DNA of 64,000 nucleotides from Crocinitomicaceae bacterium (lineage in GTDB: Bacteria; Bacteroidota; Bacteroidia; Flavobacteriales_D; Crocinitomicaceae). The notes below the pieces were generated by a model. The model saw only the letters and a program-made list of their open reading frames with translations, made no database searches and was not told the DNA's origin. Position numbers and translations under genes: made by a program. Shown piece after piece: positions 1 to 8,947 of this stretch. Within the stretch, counting starts at the first letter, position 1, and each line of letters starts with the position of its first letter. Location: NCBI GenBank assembly GCA_023262855.1, contig JALQYQ010000016.1:21483-85482 (forward strand), given 5' to 3'.

Positions 1-987
1 TCCCAAAGCGATTTCAATGAAAATTAATCCTATTTGAGAAATCGACGAATAGGCAATTTGACTTTTCACAGACGATTGAACACGTGCCGTAAATGTTGCG
101 ATGATACTTGTTAATAGTCCCAAAGCAATTACAAAAATTCTAAACGAAATCTGATGTTCCCAAAACGTATAGGTGCGCATTAACAAGAATGCTCCCATGT
201 GCACAGAAAGCGAACCATAGAAAATTGCACTTGAAGGAGTTGGACCTTCCATCGCTCTTGGTAACCAAGAAGAAAATGGCAATTGTGCTGATTTTGCTGC
301 TGCAGAGATAAAAATCAAGAAGGCAATTGAAAAACCAATCATACTGTGCCCTGCCAAATGTTCATGAACCAAATTGTAATTGTTCAGTTTTTGAAAGGAA
401 ATGTTCTCATGCCAAAAATGATGACTCAACCACATCGCTAAGATTAACCCAACATCACCAATGCGATAAATGGAAAATACTTTTACCGCATTTTTAACTG
501 GTAAATAACGGTCGCGATAGAACGCAATCAACAAGAAAGAGGATACACCGAGCACTTCCCAACCAATGAACAAGGTTTCAAGGTTTCCAGAGAAAATAAC
601 AATGTTGTACCCTAAATAAAAGAACATTATTACATTAAAAAAACGTTTGTAGCCCTCTTCTCTGTGAAGGTAATAGCGACTATAAACGGTAATAATAAAC
701 GTTAGTAATGCACCTATGATTAAATAGGTCATTGTTACATGATCGAAATAAAAATCGATATAGAAATCGTAATTGTTTGCTTTGAAAATTGAAAACTCTT
801 TTAAGTTCAACACTTCATGCTGGTTGAATAACCAGTATCCAATGAATCCAAGTGCAGAGAATAATTGAGCTCCAACTGTTGTAAATGCTACCCATGATAA
901 CAGATACTCATTGCGCTTCGGAATTACAAGACTTAATACAAAGCCTAAAACAGGAAGCAGAATGAAAATATTAATAAACCATCCCAT
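1..987 (-). CDS. dabB: NuoL-like proton-conducting subunit of DAB inorganic carbon pump, partial (3' end outside window)
   Basis: An open frame of 329 codons starts at the ATG at 987 and runs off the window edge, so only the N-terminal part is present. The translation is very hydrophobic with many membrane spans. It carries the NuoL/MrpA-type signature PRAMEGPTPSSAIFYGSLSV near its middle, where true NuoL has PDAMxGPTPVSALIHAATM. The altered signature and the position 4 bp after dabA support DabB, the membrane partner of DabA, rather than a complex I subunit. Known role of the family: coupling of a cation gradient to CO2/bicarbonate uptake. It is clearly distinct from the nuoL at 57520-59445. 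Confidence 0.82.
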   Translation of the reverse strand, partial: MGWFINIFILLPVLGFVLSLVIPKRNEYLLSWVAFTTVGAQLFSALGFIGYWLFNQHEVLNLKEFSIFKANNYDFYIDFYFDHVTMTYLIIGALLTFIITVYSRYYLHREEGYKRFFNVIMFFYLGYNIVIFSGNLETLFIGWEVLGVSSFLLIAFYRDRYLPVKNAVKVFSIYRIGDVGLILAMWLSHHFWHENISFQKLNNYNLVHEHLAGHSMIGFSIAFLIFISAAAKSAQLPFSSWLPRAMEGPTPSSAIFYGSLSVHMGAFLLMRTYTFWEHQISFRIFVIALGLLTSIIATFTARVQSSVKSQIAYSSISQIGLIFIEIALG

Positions 988-991
988 CTTG

Positions 992-3487
992 TTAGTCTTG
1001 AATTAAATAAACTGGTAAATTCTCATGTGTTGATTCGATTTCTGCCAATAGGTTTGAAGTCATTTTCACCTCTTTACTGACAGGATTGTATATTTCAAAT
1101 TCGTCATTTGTATAAACAAAAATCTCTTTCGTTTCTGGATTAACAACCGCTAATTTCACCCATTCATTTTTGAACCATTCATAAGTTCCTGGGTTGCGCT
1201 TAATTGTATCCAAAACGACAGCAGGAAAATGCTCAACAATGACCATCAAGCGAAGTGGATCGTGTACTTCAATCATTTGACTTGGTAAGCCTGTTCTCAA
1301 ATCTCCATCAATTCCATTGGCAACACCAATTAATCCCATCACATTGTGAGGTAATTTGGTTCCAGCTCCAAGGTTTTGATTATCAACACGCGAGAAATAA
1401 TATTCCAAATTGATACCTCCACAAACAGGTGCTACGGCATTCAAAATAGTCAATAAGTAATTTCCTTCTGGATCTGTTTTATAATCGTATGAATTCATAA
1501 ACGAACGACGATCTAAAAACAAATTCTTTGAAAAATCTCTACGTCCAACAACAGCCAATGTATTTGTTGCATGGTTCAATTCCGGACGTGGTTCAAATAA
1601 GGAAACCGTTCTTAACTTCACTTTTTCATGCACTTTTACACTTGATTTTTTGGTATTGATTGACATGAAACGACGCGAACGTTCTTTTGCATTTGCAGCT
1701 AAAGCACGATCAAATTTTACTTTAATCTCGTTGTGTTTCGCAAAATTGACATCTGAAAGAACTTTCAAATCATAATACATCATTTCATCTCGTGATGTAT
1801 CATGCAATGCTCCGATGAATTGCGTTTCAGCAGGAATATGAATTCCACGCTCTGCCATAATTTTTCTAACCTCAGGATGATTTCCAATGTGAGAAATTAC
1901 GCGTGCATTCACTGAACCAGGTCGTCCAGAACAAGCTCCACAATCATAACCCGCATAATGCGTATTGTTCACACTACTCGAGCCGTGACCTACAATGTAG
2001 ACTAGATCAGCAAAATTGTTAAGTAAACCTGTACTTCGAAGTAAACCTTCCAAACGATTCGCCATCTCCTCAACCGTAAACCCAATTTGCAATCCATCTT
2101 CTGTCATTTCTCCATTGACATTTTCAATTGTTAAAATTGAATGTTTGTCCATATGACTAAATGACGTAACAGAAGCTGCATTTTGTGAAGGTTTGAAAAC
2201 TGTGAAGAACAAACGTAAAGCAGACCAAAATCCCAGTGTATGCGTTAACAACCATCCACCTAATAAACCATGTGTATGCTTTCCAAAATGAAAATCAGAT
2301 TTCGTGCGATTCGTGTTTTCAACTTCCTTAATTAAGTACTTTGGTGTTACTGGAGCTGGACAAACTTTCGTTCTAAAATCACTGCGCTCGGGCTGAAAAT
2401 AAAACTCTACGTTGAAAAATCCAGCTGTACCAAACGTACGACAATCTTTGTCTTCTAACTCAATGTGTCGTCGTATTGAACATTCACGATCATCGATACA
2501 GAAAAACCCTTGAAACGAAGGTTTTTCTTCTGCTTCTTTTTTCAACGTGTGCTTTTGTAAACCGAGTAAAACAGTATCGTAGTATGACCATTCGTATGCT
2601 TGTTGCCAAAGACGTTTCACTTCCGTACTTTCTTTCACAATTACATCCGAAAACAACGATTCTGGTAAGGTTTCCAACTTCAAACCAAGCGGAGACCAAA
2701 TTGTTCCAAAATGTTCATCCAATGCATCGATTTCAAGTAAGAGTTCAAAAATGATTAAATCTTCGAGGCTTACTTTTTTCTGATCGATTAAAGACGTTGG
2801 ATTTTCTTCAATAACAGCGATAATACCAGACCATCCTGGATGTGCAAATTGTTGATCAAAAATGTATTGTTCGTAAAGATTTGGATCTCCAACAACAATT
2901 TTAAGCAAGCTTTCGACAGAGTATTTTCCTTCGATTAAAAACGATTTAACGCGTTCTGTTTTAAAAAAACTAACAAGACTATTGCGTTCTAATTCTTTTA
3001 TGGAATCTAAAAAACCGTTCTCACTTGATGGAAAATTCCAAATGGAAATTCCTTGATCCAAATAACTTCCGATGATTCTAAATAAAATCGGATGAACTAA
3101 AGAATCTAAATCTATTTTGTAAAAAGATTTCCAATTGGATCTAAGTGAACCAATACGACCAATTGGTTGATCTGTATATTTTTTGTTGATTAAACGATCT
3201 CGCCATGTCAGACTTTCTTCTGCTGTTTTGCTAATCAAAACACGGTCTAATACAGCTTCGTTTATTTTACCTTCTTTGTACAATTGACGGTATTCATCAA
3301 TTGTTAAAAACACTTTGTATCCAAAAATTTCGTGTGCTTTATTCAAAGCATCAAAGAAAGAATCTTTCTGAAATGCATGTAAAGTATTGTGATGTACGAA
3401 ATCTTTTAATGGTGCTTGCGCAGGTAAAAAATGTTTTAATTCTTCTAGGGATTCGTGTAAATTGAATCCGCTATGTGATTTTTTCAT
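992..3487 (-). CDS. dabA: DabA-like (YbcC/UPF0753, DUF2309) probable inorganic carbon transporter subunit
   Basis: This 831-residue protein is of normal length for DabA. The beta-carbonic-anhydrase-like zinc site known from Halothiobacillus DabA is visible: C330 and D332 in FFCIDDREC, and H501 and C516 in the segment GHGSSS...YDCGACSGRPG. The H-to-C spacing of 15 matches the described family member (H524/C539). Family knowledge: DabA binds Zn and, with DabB, drives unidirectional hydration/uptake of CO2 at the inner membrane. dabB follows 4 bp downstream, so the two are co-transcribed. The start at 3487 is the first ATG and gives a cytosolic N-terminus without signal peptide. In a heterotroph the likely use is feeding bicarbonate to carboxylases (inference). 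Confidence 0.92.
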   Translation of the reverse strand: MKKSHSGFNLHESLEELKHFLPAQAPLKDFVHHNTLHAFQKDSFFDALNKAHEIFGYKVFLTIDEYRQLYKEGKINEAVLDRVLISKTAEESLTWRDRLINKKYTDQPIGRIGSLRSNWKSFYKIDLDSLVHPILFRIIGSYLDQGISIWNFPSSENGFLDSIKELERNSLVSFFKTERVKSFLIEGKYSVESLLKIVVGDPNLYEQYIFDQQFAHPGWSGIIAVIEENPTSLIDQKKVSLEDLIIFELLLEIDALDEHFGTIWSPLGLKLETLPESLFSDVIVKESTEVKRLWQQAYEWSYYDTVLLGLQKHTLKKEAEEKPSFQGFFCIDDRECSIRRHIELEDKDCRTFGTAGFFNVEFYFQPERSDFRTKVCPAPVTPKYLIKEVENTNRTKSDFHFGKHTHGLLGGWLLTHTLGFWSALRLFFTVFKPSQNAASVTSFSHMDKHSILTIENVNGEMTEDGLQIGFTVEEMANRLEGLLRSTGLLNNFADLVYIVGHGSSSVNNTHYAGYDCGACSGRPGSVNARVISHIGNHPEVRKIMAERGIHIPAETQFIGALHDTSRDEMMYYDLKVLSDVNFAKHNEIKVKFDRALAANAKERSRRFMSINTKKSSVKVHEKVKLRTVSLFEPRPELNHATNTLAVVGRRDFSKNLFLDRRSFMNSYDYKTDPEGNYLLTILNAVAPVCGGINLEYYFSRVDNQNLGAGTKLPHNVMGLIGVANGIDGDLRTGLPSQMIEVHDPLRLMVIVEHFPAVVLDTIKRNPGTYEWFKNEWVKLAVVNPETKEIFVYTNDEFEIYNPVSKEVKMTSNLLAEIESTHENLPVYLIQD

Positions 3488-3549
3488 AGTGTAACGGATG
3501 AATGAAAATCAAACTAATTCACTATAAAATCGATGTAAAATTCGATTTT

Positions 3550-3600
3550 AACAAGTCAACATAACGTATGTGACAAACTGTTTCGAGCGAAACGACTTGT
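3550..3600. repeat. Nested inverted repeats upstream of dabA
   Basis: The segment holds ACAAGTC at 3550-3556 matched by GACTTGT at 3594-3600. Inside it, ACAA-N3-GTTTCG (3573-3585) pairs with CGAAAC-N3-TTGT (3588-3600). It lies between the stop of the gene at 3605-3985 and the start of dabA, both read on the minus strand. It could be a terminator without a U-run for the upstream gene or an operator for dabA; the sequence does not decide. Confidence 0.5.
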
Positions 3601-3604
3601 TAAA

Positions 3605-3985
3605 TCATATGATAATGTGTCTTACCAATAACCAACGGGGAACCTTTACAATTGCTACTTTGCAAGGTTTGTAGTTAAAGCGTAAAACACTGGTTTTTAT
3701 TGGTGCAGAAAAAAGAAATGAATACGATTCTGGGAAATCTGAAAGAATTTCAAAATCTTCGACATCATCGTTTTCAAATGCATCTTCTTCAATTAAGAAA
3801 TCAAAATGAACATTGGATTGATCATCTGTATGGATTTCTTTTTGTTTTTGAACTGTTGTTTTTGAAAACTTACTGTGAAAAGCAGTCTTCGAAACAGATG
3901 AAGTGGAGCCAAATGAAAAAGCAACGTTACTTGTAACGAGCAGAATCGTGATGAAACAAAATAGTTTACCGATTATGTTTTTCAT
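3605..3985 (-). CDS. Small exported protein of unknown function
   Basis: I do not recognise a family. The ATG at 3985 gives a 126-residue product beginning MKNIIGKLFCFITILLVTSN, a convincing signal peptide with a cleavage-like region near AFSFGS. An ATG 42 bp further upstream (4027) would put a charged 14-residue tail before it and is less likely. The mature part is polar and acidic in the middle, then ends in a basic hydrophobic stretch (VPRWLLVRHIII). No metal-binding or catalytic motif is apparent. It sits alone between the terminator of the methionine operon and dabA. Confidence 0.55.
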   Translation of the reverse strand: MKNIIGKLFCFITILLVTSNVAFSFGSTSSVSKTAFHSKFSKTTVQKQKEIHTDDQSNVHFDFLIEEDAFENDDVEDFEILSDFPESYSFLFSAPIKTSVLRFNYKPCKVAIVKVPRWLLVRHIII

Positions 3986-4032
3986 TTTTTTCTTCAAATC
4001 AGTACAAAGTTCATCATTTTTAACCAAGCATG

Positions 4033-4072
4033 AAAAAAAAAGCTTGTTATTTTTTTGCTAAAAAACAAGCCT
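4033..4072 (-). terminator. Intrinsic terminator of the methionine/sulfur operon
   Basis: Read on the minus strand, GCTTGTT (4070-4064) pairs with AACAAGC (4048-4042) and is followed immediately by a run of nine U residues. It lies 21 bp after the metZ stop codon and closes the six-gene operon. Confidence 0.75.
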
Positions 4073-4092
4073 TCTTTTCTGCTCAACCAAAA

Positions 4093-5250
4093 TTACTTGA
4101 GTGCTTTATGAATATCTTCCCAGATATCGTCAATATGTTCTAATCCAATCGATAAGCGAACTAAGCCGTCCGTTATTCCTACTTCCAAGCGCTGTTCCGA
4201 TGTTAATTTCGAATGGGTTGTTGATGCTGGATGCGTTGCAATACTACGTGTATCACCCAAATTGGCAGTCAATGAAAATAGATTCAATTGATCTAAGAAT
4301 TTTCTTCCAGCTTCTAATCCACCTTTTAATTCAAAACTGACAATTCCCCCACCCTTTTTCATCTGTTTAATCACAATTTCATATTGTGGATGCGATTTCA
4401 AGAACGGATATTTCACACATTCGATGGCTTCATGTCCTTCTAATCGGGTGGCAATCTCTAGTGCATTTTTACAATGACGTTCCATTCTCACATCCAACGT
4501 TTCAAGCGATTTTGACAATGTCCAAGCATTGAATGGACTTAAAGCCGGACCTGTATGACGCGCAAATGCTTTAACTTTCTCAATAATTTCAACAGATGAA
4601 AGGATTAATCCTCCCAATGTTCTTCCTTGTCCATCGATGTATTTCGTTGCCGAATGAATCGTAACATCTGCCCCAAAATCAATTGGACGCTGCAACAAAG
4701 GCGTTGCAAAACAATTATCAACAGCAAATAAAAGAGAATGACGTTTCGTAATCGAAGCAATTTTCTCCAAATCAATAATATCCAATCCTGGATTGCTTGG
4801 TGTTTCTAAAAACAAAATCTTTGTTGCTGGCGTGATTGCATTTTCAAATCCTTCGTAATCGTCAAAATCAACATAGGTTGTTGTGATTCCCCATTTTGGT
4901 AAAATCTCTGTGAACAAGCGATGCGTTGATCCAAAGACCGAACGAGCAGAAACGATGTGATCACCACTTTGCAACAATGCTCCAAAGAATGTGAATACAG
5001 CTGCCATTCCAGAAGCCGTTGCCCAACCCGTTTCAGCGTTTTCCAACACCGCCATTTTATCAATCAATTCTTGCACATTCGGATTCGCATAACGGGAATA
5101 AATTTCCCCTTCTTTTTCATCCGCGAATTGCGCACGCATGTCTTCCGCATCGTCAAATACGTAGCTGCTTGTAAGATATAATGGAACTGAATGTTCGTGA
5201 TGTTTCGTTCGTTCGTTTTGAAGGCGAATGGCCAATGTTTCTTTTTCCAT
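4093..5250 (-). CDS. metZ: O-acyl-homoserine sulfhydrylase (trans-sulfuration family, PLP enzyme)
   Basis: The 385-residue protein is a full-length Cys/Met-metabolism PLP enzyme. The PLP lysine is K203 in HSATKYIDGQGRTLGG, a context typical of MetZ-type O-succinylhomoserine sulfhydrylases. YSRYANPNVQELIDKMAVLE near residue 50-70 and ATASGMAA near 78-84 are the usual substrate/PLP phosphate loops. It would condense acyl-homoserine with sulfide to homocysteine in the cytosol. It is the last gene of the operon headed by metX, which supplies the acyl-homoserine. Whether acetyl or succinyl is the real acyl group cannot be told from sequence alone. A cystathionine gamma-synthase role is possible but less consistent with the operon. 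Confidence 0.9.
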   Translation of the reverse strand: MEKETLAIRLQNERTKHHEHSVPLYLTSSYVFDDAEDMRAQFADEKEGEIYSRYANPNVQELIDKMAVLENAETGWATASGMAAVFTFFGALLQSGDHIVSARSVFGSTHRLFTEILPKWGITTTYVDFDDYEGFENAITPATKILFLETPSNPGLDIIDLEKIASITKRHSLLFAVDNCFATPLLQRPIDFGADVTIHSATKYIDGQGRTLGGLILSSVEIIEKVKAFARHTGPALSPFNAWTLSKSLETLDVRMERHCKNALEIATRLEGHEAIECVKYPFLKSHPQYEIVIKQMKKGGGIVSFELKGGLEAGRKFLDQLNLFSLTANLGDTRSIATHPASTTHSKLTSEQRLEVGITDGLVRLSIGLEHIDDIWEDIHKALK

Positions 5251-5253
5251 GGT

Positions 5254-5664
5254 TCAAATCTGTTCGCTTGTGAAAATGAGTTCTATTTGATTGTTTAAAC
5301 TTGCTGCAACTGAGCAATATTTTTCAAGTGACAAGGCAATTGCTTTGTTCGCTTTAGCCAAATCAACTGCAGCGTCAAAGCGAAATGACAATTCGATTTT
5401 CTCGAACGGTGAAGGTTCTCCTTCTTTACGCACAGCATTGATTTCAACTGAATAATCAAGTAATTCAATGCGTTGTTTTTGTAAAATCAATAGTGTGTCA
5501 ATCGAAGCACACGAAGCCAAGGAGCCAGCTAATAATTCCATCGGACGAAAGCCCAAGCCTTTACCACCAATCGCAGGATTTCCATCGATGATCACTTTAT
5601 TATTTGCCTCATTACTCAATTCGAGTACAAAAGGGGCTTCGATTCGTTTTAAATTTAATTTCAT
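5254..5664 (-). CDS. OsmC/Ohr-family protein
   Basis: The 136-residue length and two separated cysteines (C52 in SLASCASID and C117 in EKYCSVAASL) fit the OsmC fold, where they form the peroxidatic pair. Classic OsmC/Ohr proteins reduce organic hydroperoxides; YhfA-like members have less certain roles. Its ATG overlaps the stop of the upstream YeeE-like gene (ATGA, 5661-5664), and metZ follows 3 bp later, so it is translated with sulfur-assimilation genes. I infer a role in handling a protein-bound or low-molecular sulfur species, or in protecting the pathway from oxidants; the sequence does not distinguish these. Confidence 0.85.
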   Translation of the reverse strand: MKLNLKRIEAPFVLELSNEANNKVIIDGNPAIGGKGLGFRPMELLAGSLASCASIDTLLILQKQRIELLDYSVEINAVRKEGEPSPFEKIELSFRFDAAVDLAKANKAIALSLEKYCSVAASLNNQIELIFTSEQI

Positions 5665-6080
5665 GCTTTCGGCAATTTACGTTCAACCAATGCGAAAAGG
5701 ACAGTTCCAACAAATGCGCCTGCCAATAATATGATTCCAATTTTCCAATGCAAACCAACCAATATATAAACTGGTGCAGAACAAGCTCCTGAAATCGACC
5801 AACCTAATCCAAAGATTAATCCGCCAAATATGTTCGCTTTCCATTCCAATTTTTTCGGCTTCACTTCGATTTCATTTCCATAAATTGATTTCTGTTTGTT
5901 GCGTTTCAGGATGTATAAAAACACTGCAGAAGTTGCAATTGCAGAAAACAATAAACCAAACATATGGAACGATTGAAAATGAAACATTTCTTGAATTCTA
6001 TACCACGAAAATGCTTGTGATGCCAAGAGAATACTTCCAAAAAAGAATCCCAATGCGAGTGTTATGATAAATTTCAACAT
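5661..6080 (-). CDS. YeeE/YedE-type sulfur transporter half (DUF6691-like)
   Basis: This 139-residue membrane protein has about four hydrophobic spans and a conserved-cysteine loop, GLGWSISGACSAPVYILVG, near residues 94-112. The YeeE/YedE (TsuA) family is known for thiosulfate uptake through relay cysteines. In many bacteria the transporter is split into two short proteins, as here, with the other half immediately upstream (stop and start 1 bp apart). Together they probably import a reduced sulfur compound for MetZ. Confidence 0.85.
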   Translation of the reverse strand: MLKFIITLALGFFFGSILLASQAFSWYRIQEMFHFQSFHMFGLLFSAIATSAVFLYILKRNKQKSIYGNEIEVKPKKLEWKANIFGGLIFGLGWSISGACSAPVYILVGLHWKIGIILLAGAFVGTVLFALVERKLPKA

Positions 6081-6081
6081 C

Positions 6082-6573
6082 TTAAAAAATAAATGGATTA
6101 ACGAAAAATGAACCGATTAGTCCGCCTATGAAAAACGAAACAGTTGCTAGAATGGAACTAGTTGCAAATTGAGAAACGCCCATGATACAATGTCCTGCTG
6201 TACAACCATTCGCGTAACGCGCACCAAATCCAACTAAAATTCCTCCAACGAAAAATTGCAAACCGTTTTTCACATCGTAAATGTTCACCGCAAGTTTTTC
6301 ATAGTCTCGAATTGGCTGAATAACAACGGCATCAAACGCACCAAACACTTGATAAGCGGCGAAACCGGATAAAATTAAGCCCAAAGCAAATTGAATCTGC
6401 CAGCGATCTCCATCTTTTTGGTACGAAAAATATGGAATCTTAGGTAACAATACTGCACCAATAAAGCGATAACTCGATGAAATACCGAATTGTTTTTCTC
6501 TTAAAATTAAGAGGGCAGGAACAATTAATCCAATCAGTGGTCCTGCTATGAACCAAGGTAAGGGAGCATTCAT
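6082..6573 (-). CDS. YeeE/YedE-type sulfur transporter half
   Basis: The 163-residue protein is hydrophobic and contains the YeeE/YedE hallmark GFGARYANGCTAGHCIMGVS around residues 116-135, with the cysteine pair used for sulfur-compound relay in TsuA. Its start lies 3 bp after the hom stop codon and its stop lies 1 bp before the second half-transporter. The product is expected in the inner membrane as a complex with that partner. Substrate (thiosulfate, sulfide or another sulfur anion) is inferred from the family and from the operon. Confidence 0.87.
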   Translation of the reverse strand: MNAPLPWFIAGPLIGLIVPALLILREKQFGISSSYRFIGAVLLPKIPYFSYQKDGDRWQIQFALGLILSGFAAYQVFGAFDAVVIQPIRDYEKLAVNIYDVKNGLQFFVGGILVGFGARYANGCTAGHCIMGVSQFATSSILATVSFFIGGLIGSFFVNPFIF

Positions 6574-6576
6574 AAC

Positions 6577-7827
6577 TTATAGTTCAAATTCTGTTAAATA
6601 CTGAATACGTTCTGATTTTAATTTCTCTGGTTGATTTGCTGCTACAAATGCGTCAGGAAGAACAATGAAAGACAAATCTGGCAATTGGTTTAAATCCAGT
6701 TCTTTCACGTCTTCAAAACGTACCCAACCCGTTTGGTAATTGTACGTTTCACTTTGATACACCTCATCAACACGGTAAAAAGGAATCGTATTGATTGCTT
6801 CAATGAATTGAGACCCCACATATGCTTTTAAGTAGAAATCATCTTGAAAATTCACATTTTCATTTCCAATTGACTTTCTGTATTCATATTGATAATCAAA
6901 TTGAAGTGCCGAAATATCTGAAAGCACAGCACTTGCTGTTGGATAACTACCAGCACCTTTTCCAATGAACAATTGTTTGTCTGAGAACAAAGCCTCAACA
7001 ACTACTGCATTGAATTCATTGTCCACTTGGTAAGCGAAATGATCGCTTTTTACGAAATGCGGAGCAACGAAACCTACGATATCATTTCCAAGTTTTTCTG
7101 CACGTGAAAATAATTTAATCCTGTATCCTTTTTCACCAGCATATTTGACATCTTGTGGTTTGATGTTACGAATTCCATAATTGAAGACGTCTTTCGGTTC
7201 AACCACCAATCCAAAGGCATGTTTAATCAACAATACCAATTTGTATTTCGAATCGAAACCATCCACATCCAATGTTGGATCGATTTCAGCGAATCCTAAT
7301 TCTTGTGCTTTCGCCAATGCTTCTTCATACGCAACTCCATGATTCGATTGCGTTAATATGTAATTCGTTGTTCCGTTTACAATTCCTTGAACCGACGACA
7401 ATGAATCGTTGTTGTAATACTCTTCCAAATTTCGAATGATTGGAATTGATCCGCCAACTGCTGCTTCGTACAAGAATGATACGTTATTTTCTTTTGCTGT
7501 AGCAATCAATTCTTCCAAATGCTCAGCAATTAATTTTTTATTGGCAGAAACGACATGCTTTCCATTTTTCAATGCTTCCAAAACGATTGCATAAGCTGCT
7601 TCGCTATCATTGATTAATTCTACAACAACATTGATTGAATCGTCTTTCAGAATTGCATCTTTATCATACAAAAATGCTTCTGCTGGTAAACCTCTTTTTT
7701 TCGTCGGATCTTTTACAACAATTTTTGTGATGCGCGCTTCCAATAATTTACTCTTGTTTAACACTTCATACAATCCAGTTCCAACTACCCCGAAACCAAA
7801 TAAACCGATATTTAATCTACTTCTCAT
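6577..7827 (-). CDS. hom: Homoserine dehydrogenase (monofunctional)
   Basis: The 416-residue protein starts with a Rossmann NAD(P)-binding segment, GLFGFGVVGTGLYEVL. It contains the catalytic-domain signatures VSANKKLIAEH, EAAVGGSIPIIRNLEEYYNND, GIVNGTTNYIL and DPTLDVDGFDSKYK. It has no fused aspartokinase. The C-terminal 80 residues are divergent and may be a degenerate regulatory domain. The enzyme reduces aspartate semialdehyde to homoserine, the substrate of MetX, whose stop codon overlaps this start (ATGA, 7824-7827). Its placement after a SAM/Cys-Met leader suggests this copy is dedicated to methionine rather than threonine. Confidence 0.93.
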   Translation of the reverse strand: MRSRLNIGLFGFGVVGTGLYEVLNKSKLLEARITKIVVKDPTKKRGLPAEAFLYDKDAILKDDSINVVVELINDSEAAYAIVLEALKNGKHVVSANKKLIAEHLEELIATAKENNVSFLYEAAVGGSIPIIRNLEEYYNNDSLSSVQGIVNGTTNYILTQSNHGVAYEEALAKAQELGFAEIDPTLDVDGFDSKYKLVLLIKHAFGLVVEPKDVFNYGIRNIKPQDVKYAGEKGYRIKLFSRAEKLGNDIVGFVAPHFVKSDHFAYQVDNEFNAVVVEALFSDKQLFIGKGAGSYPTASAVLSDISALQFDYQYEYRKSIGNENVNFQDDFYLKAYVGSQFIEAINTIPFYRVDEVYQSETYNYQTGWVRFEDVKELDLNQLPDLSFIVLPDAFVAANQPEKLKSERIQYLTEFEL

Positions 7828-8888
7828 GCTACTACTTTTTTTGTTGTTGTTTTAAAAATTGTTGGACGATTTCCTTTAAAGTCATTGTATAGAAAGTCCG
7901 AAATAAGGCTTGTTAATTGTGTGTTTTCCACTAAGAATCCGTCATGACCGAATTCAGAATCAATTTTTCCGAAGAAAGCATTTGGAATCCATTCGCTTAA
8001 ATACGCTTGTTCTGAAATTGGGAACAATAAATCTGATTCAATTCCAATCACCAAGGTTCTCGCTTTGATTTGTTGAAGAGCAATTTCCACTGATGGACGT
8101 TTTCTTCCAACATTGTGCGCATCCATTGCTTTCGATAAAATCAAATAGGAATACGCATTGAAACGTTTTGCTAGTTTTTCTCCTTGGTAATGTTGATACG
8201 ATGCTGCCAGGAAATTATCAGTTGTGTGATTTCCTGGATTTGTTTGTGTTTTCGCATAACCATCGTAAGAGCGGTAACTTAACATTGCAATTGCACGTGC
8301 TGAAATCAATCCGTTTCTTCCTCCGTCGACGTTTCCATTTCCAAAGGTTTGATCAGCGAAAAGCGCCAAGCGTTGCGTTTCATTGAAGGCAATCCCAAAA
8401 GCAGAATGACGCGCATTTGTTGCAATCAAAATCAAGTTTTCAATTCGATTATTTTGTTCAATTGCCCATTCCAAGGCTTGTTGTCCACCAAGGGAAGCTC
8501 CAACCAATAAATTGATTTTTTCGATTCCCAAATGTTCACGCAATAAATCATGCGCTCTTGCCATATCACGCGTTGTAACAAACGGGAAATGATCCAAAAC
8601 AGGTTCGTCATTTTTGAAGGTATTCAACGGACCGCTGGTACCATAATGTGAACCCAAAATATTTGCACAAACAATAAAATGTTCTGATGGATTGAATAAA
8701 TCATTTTCACCAAAAACGCCATTCCACCAATCAAAAACATCGCTGTTAGCTGTTAATGCGTGTGTTACCCAAACGACATTGTTTTTTGAAGGATCAAAGG
8801 TTCCAAATGTGTGATAAGCAATTTGTAAATTTTCGATTATTTCACCGCTTTCCAATTTGAAAGCTTGGTGCGTATTATAAATATTCAT
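7824..8888 (-). CDS. metX: Homoserine O-acyltransferase (MetX family)
   Basis: The 354-residue alpha/beta-hydrolase-fold enzyme shows the MetX features: THALTANSD near residue 42-50, a nucleophile S132 in VGASLGGQQALEW, an acid in GIESDLLFP and a catalytic His in FGHDGFLVE near the C-terminus. It transfers an acyl group (acetyl or succinyl) from CoA to homoserine. It is the first structural gene after the long regulatory leader at 8911-9237 and is translationally coupled to hom. Length matches typical MetX (about 350-380). Confidence 0.92.
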   Translation of the reverse strand: MNIYNTHQAFKLESGEIIENLQIAYHTFGTFDPSKNNVVWVTHALTANSDVFDWWNGVFGENDLFNPSEHFIVCANILGSHYGTSGPLNTFKNDEPVLDHFPFVTTRDMARAHDLLREHLGIEKINLLVGASLGGQQALEWAIEQNNRIENLILIATNARHSAFGIAFNETQRLALFADQTFGNGNVDGGRNGLISARAIAMLSYRSYDGYAKTQTNPGNHTTDNFLAASYQHYQGEKLAKRFNAYSYLILSKAMDAHNVGRKRPSVEIALQQIKARTLVIGIESDLLFPISEQAYLSEWIPNAFFGKIDSEFGHDGFLVENTQLTSLISDFLYNDFKGNRPTIFKTTTKKVVA

Positions 8889-8910
8889 GTTGAATTATTG
8901 AGTGGTAAAT

Positions 8911-8946
8911 AAAAAATTGAAAGCACTATCAGCGAGATGCGATAGT
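8911..8946 (-). terminator. Second leader hairpin with U-run ahead of metX (putative attenuator element)
   Basis: On the minus strand ACTATC (8946-8941) pairs with GATAGT (8930-8925) around a 10-nt loop. Seven bases later comes A followed by six U (8916-8911). The stretch UGCUUUCA at 8925-8918 could instead pair with UGAAAGCA at 9056-9049 inside the leader ORF, which would place the U-run directly after a stem. It lies 23 bp upstream of the metX ATG. Confidence 0.4.
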
Positions 8947-8947
8947 T

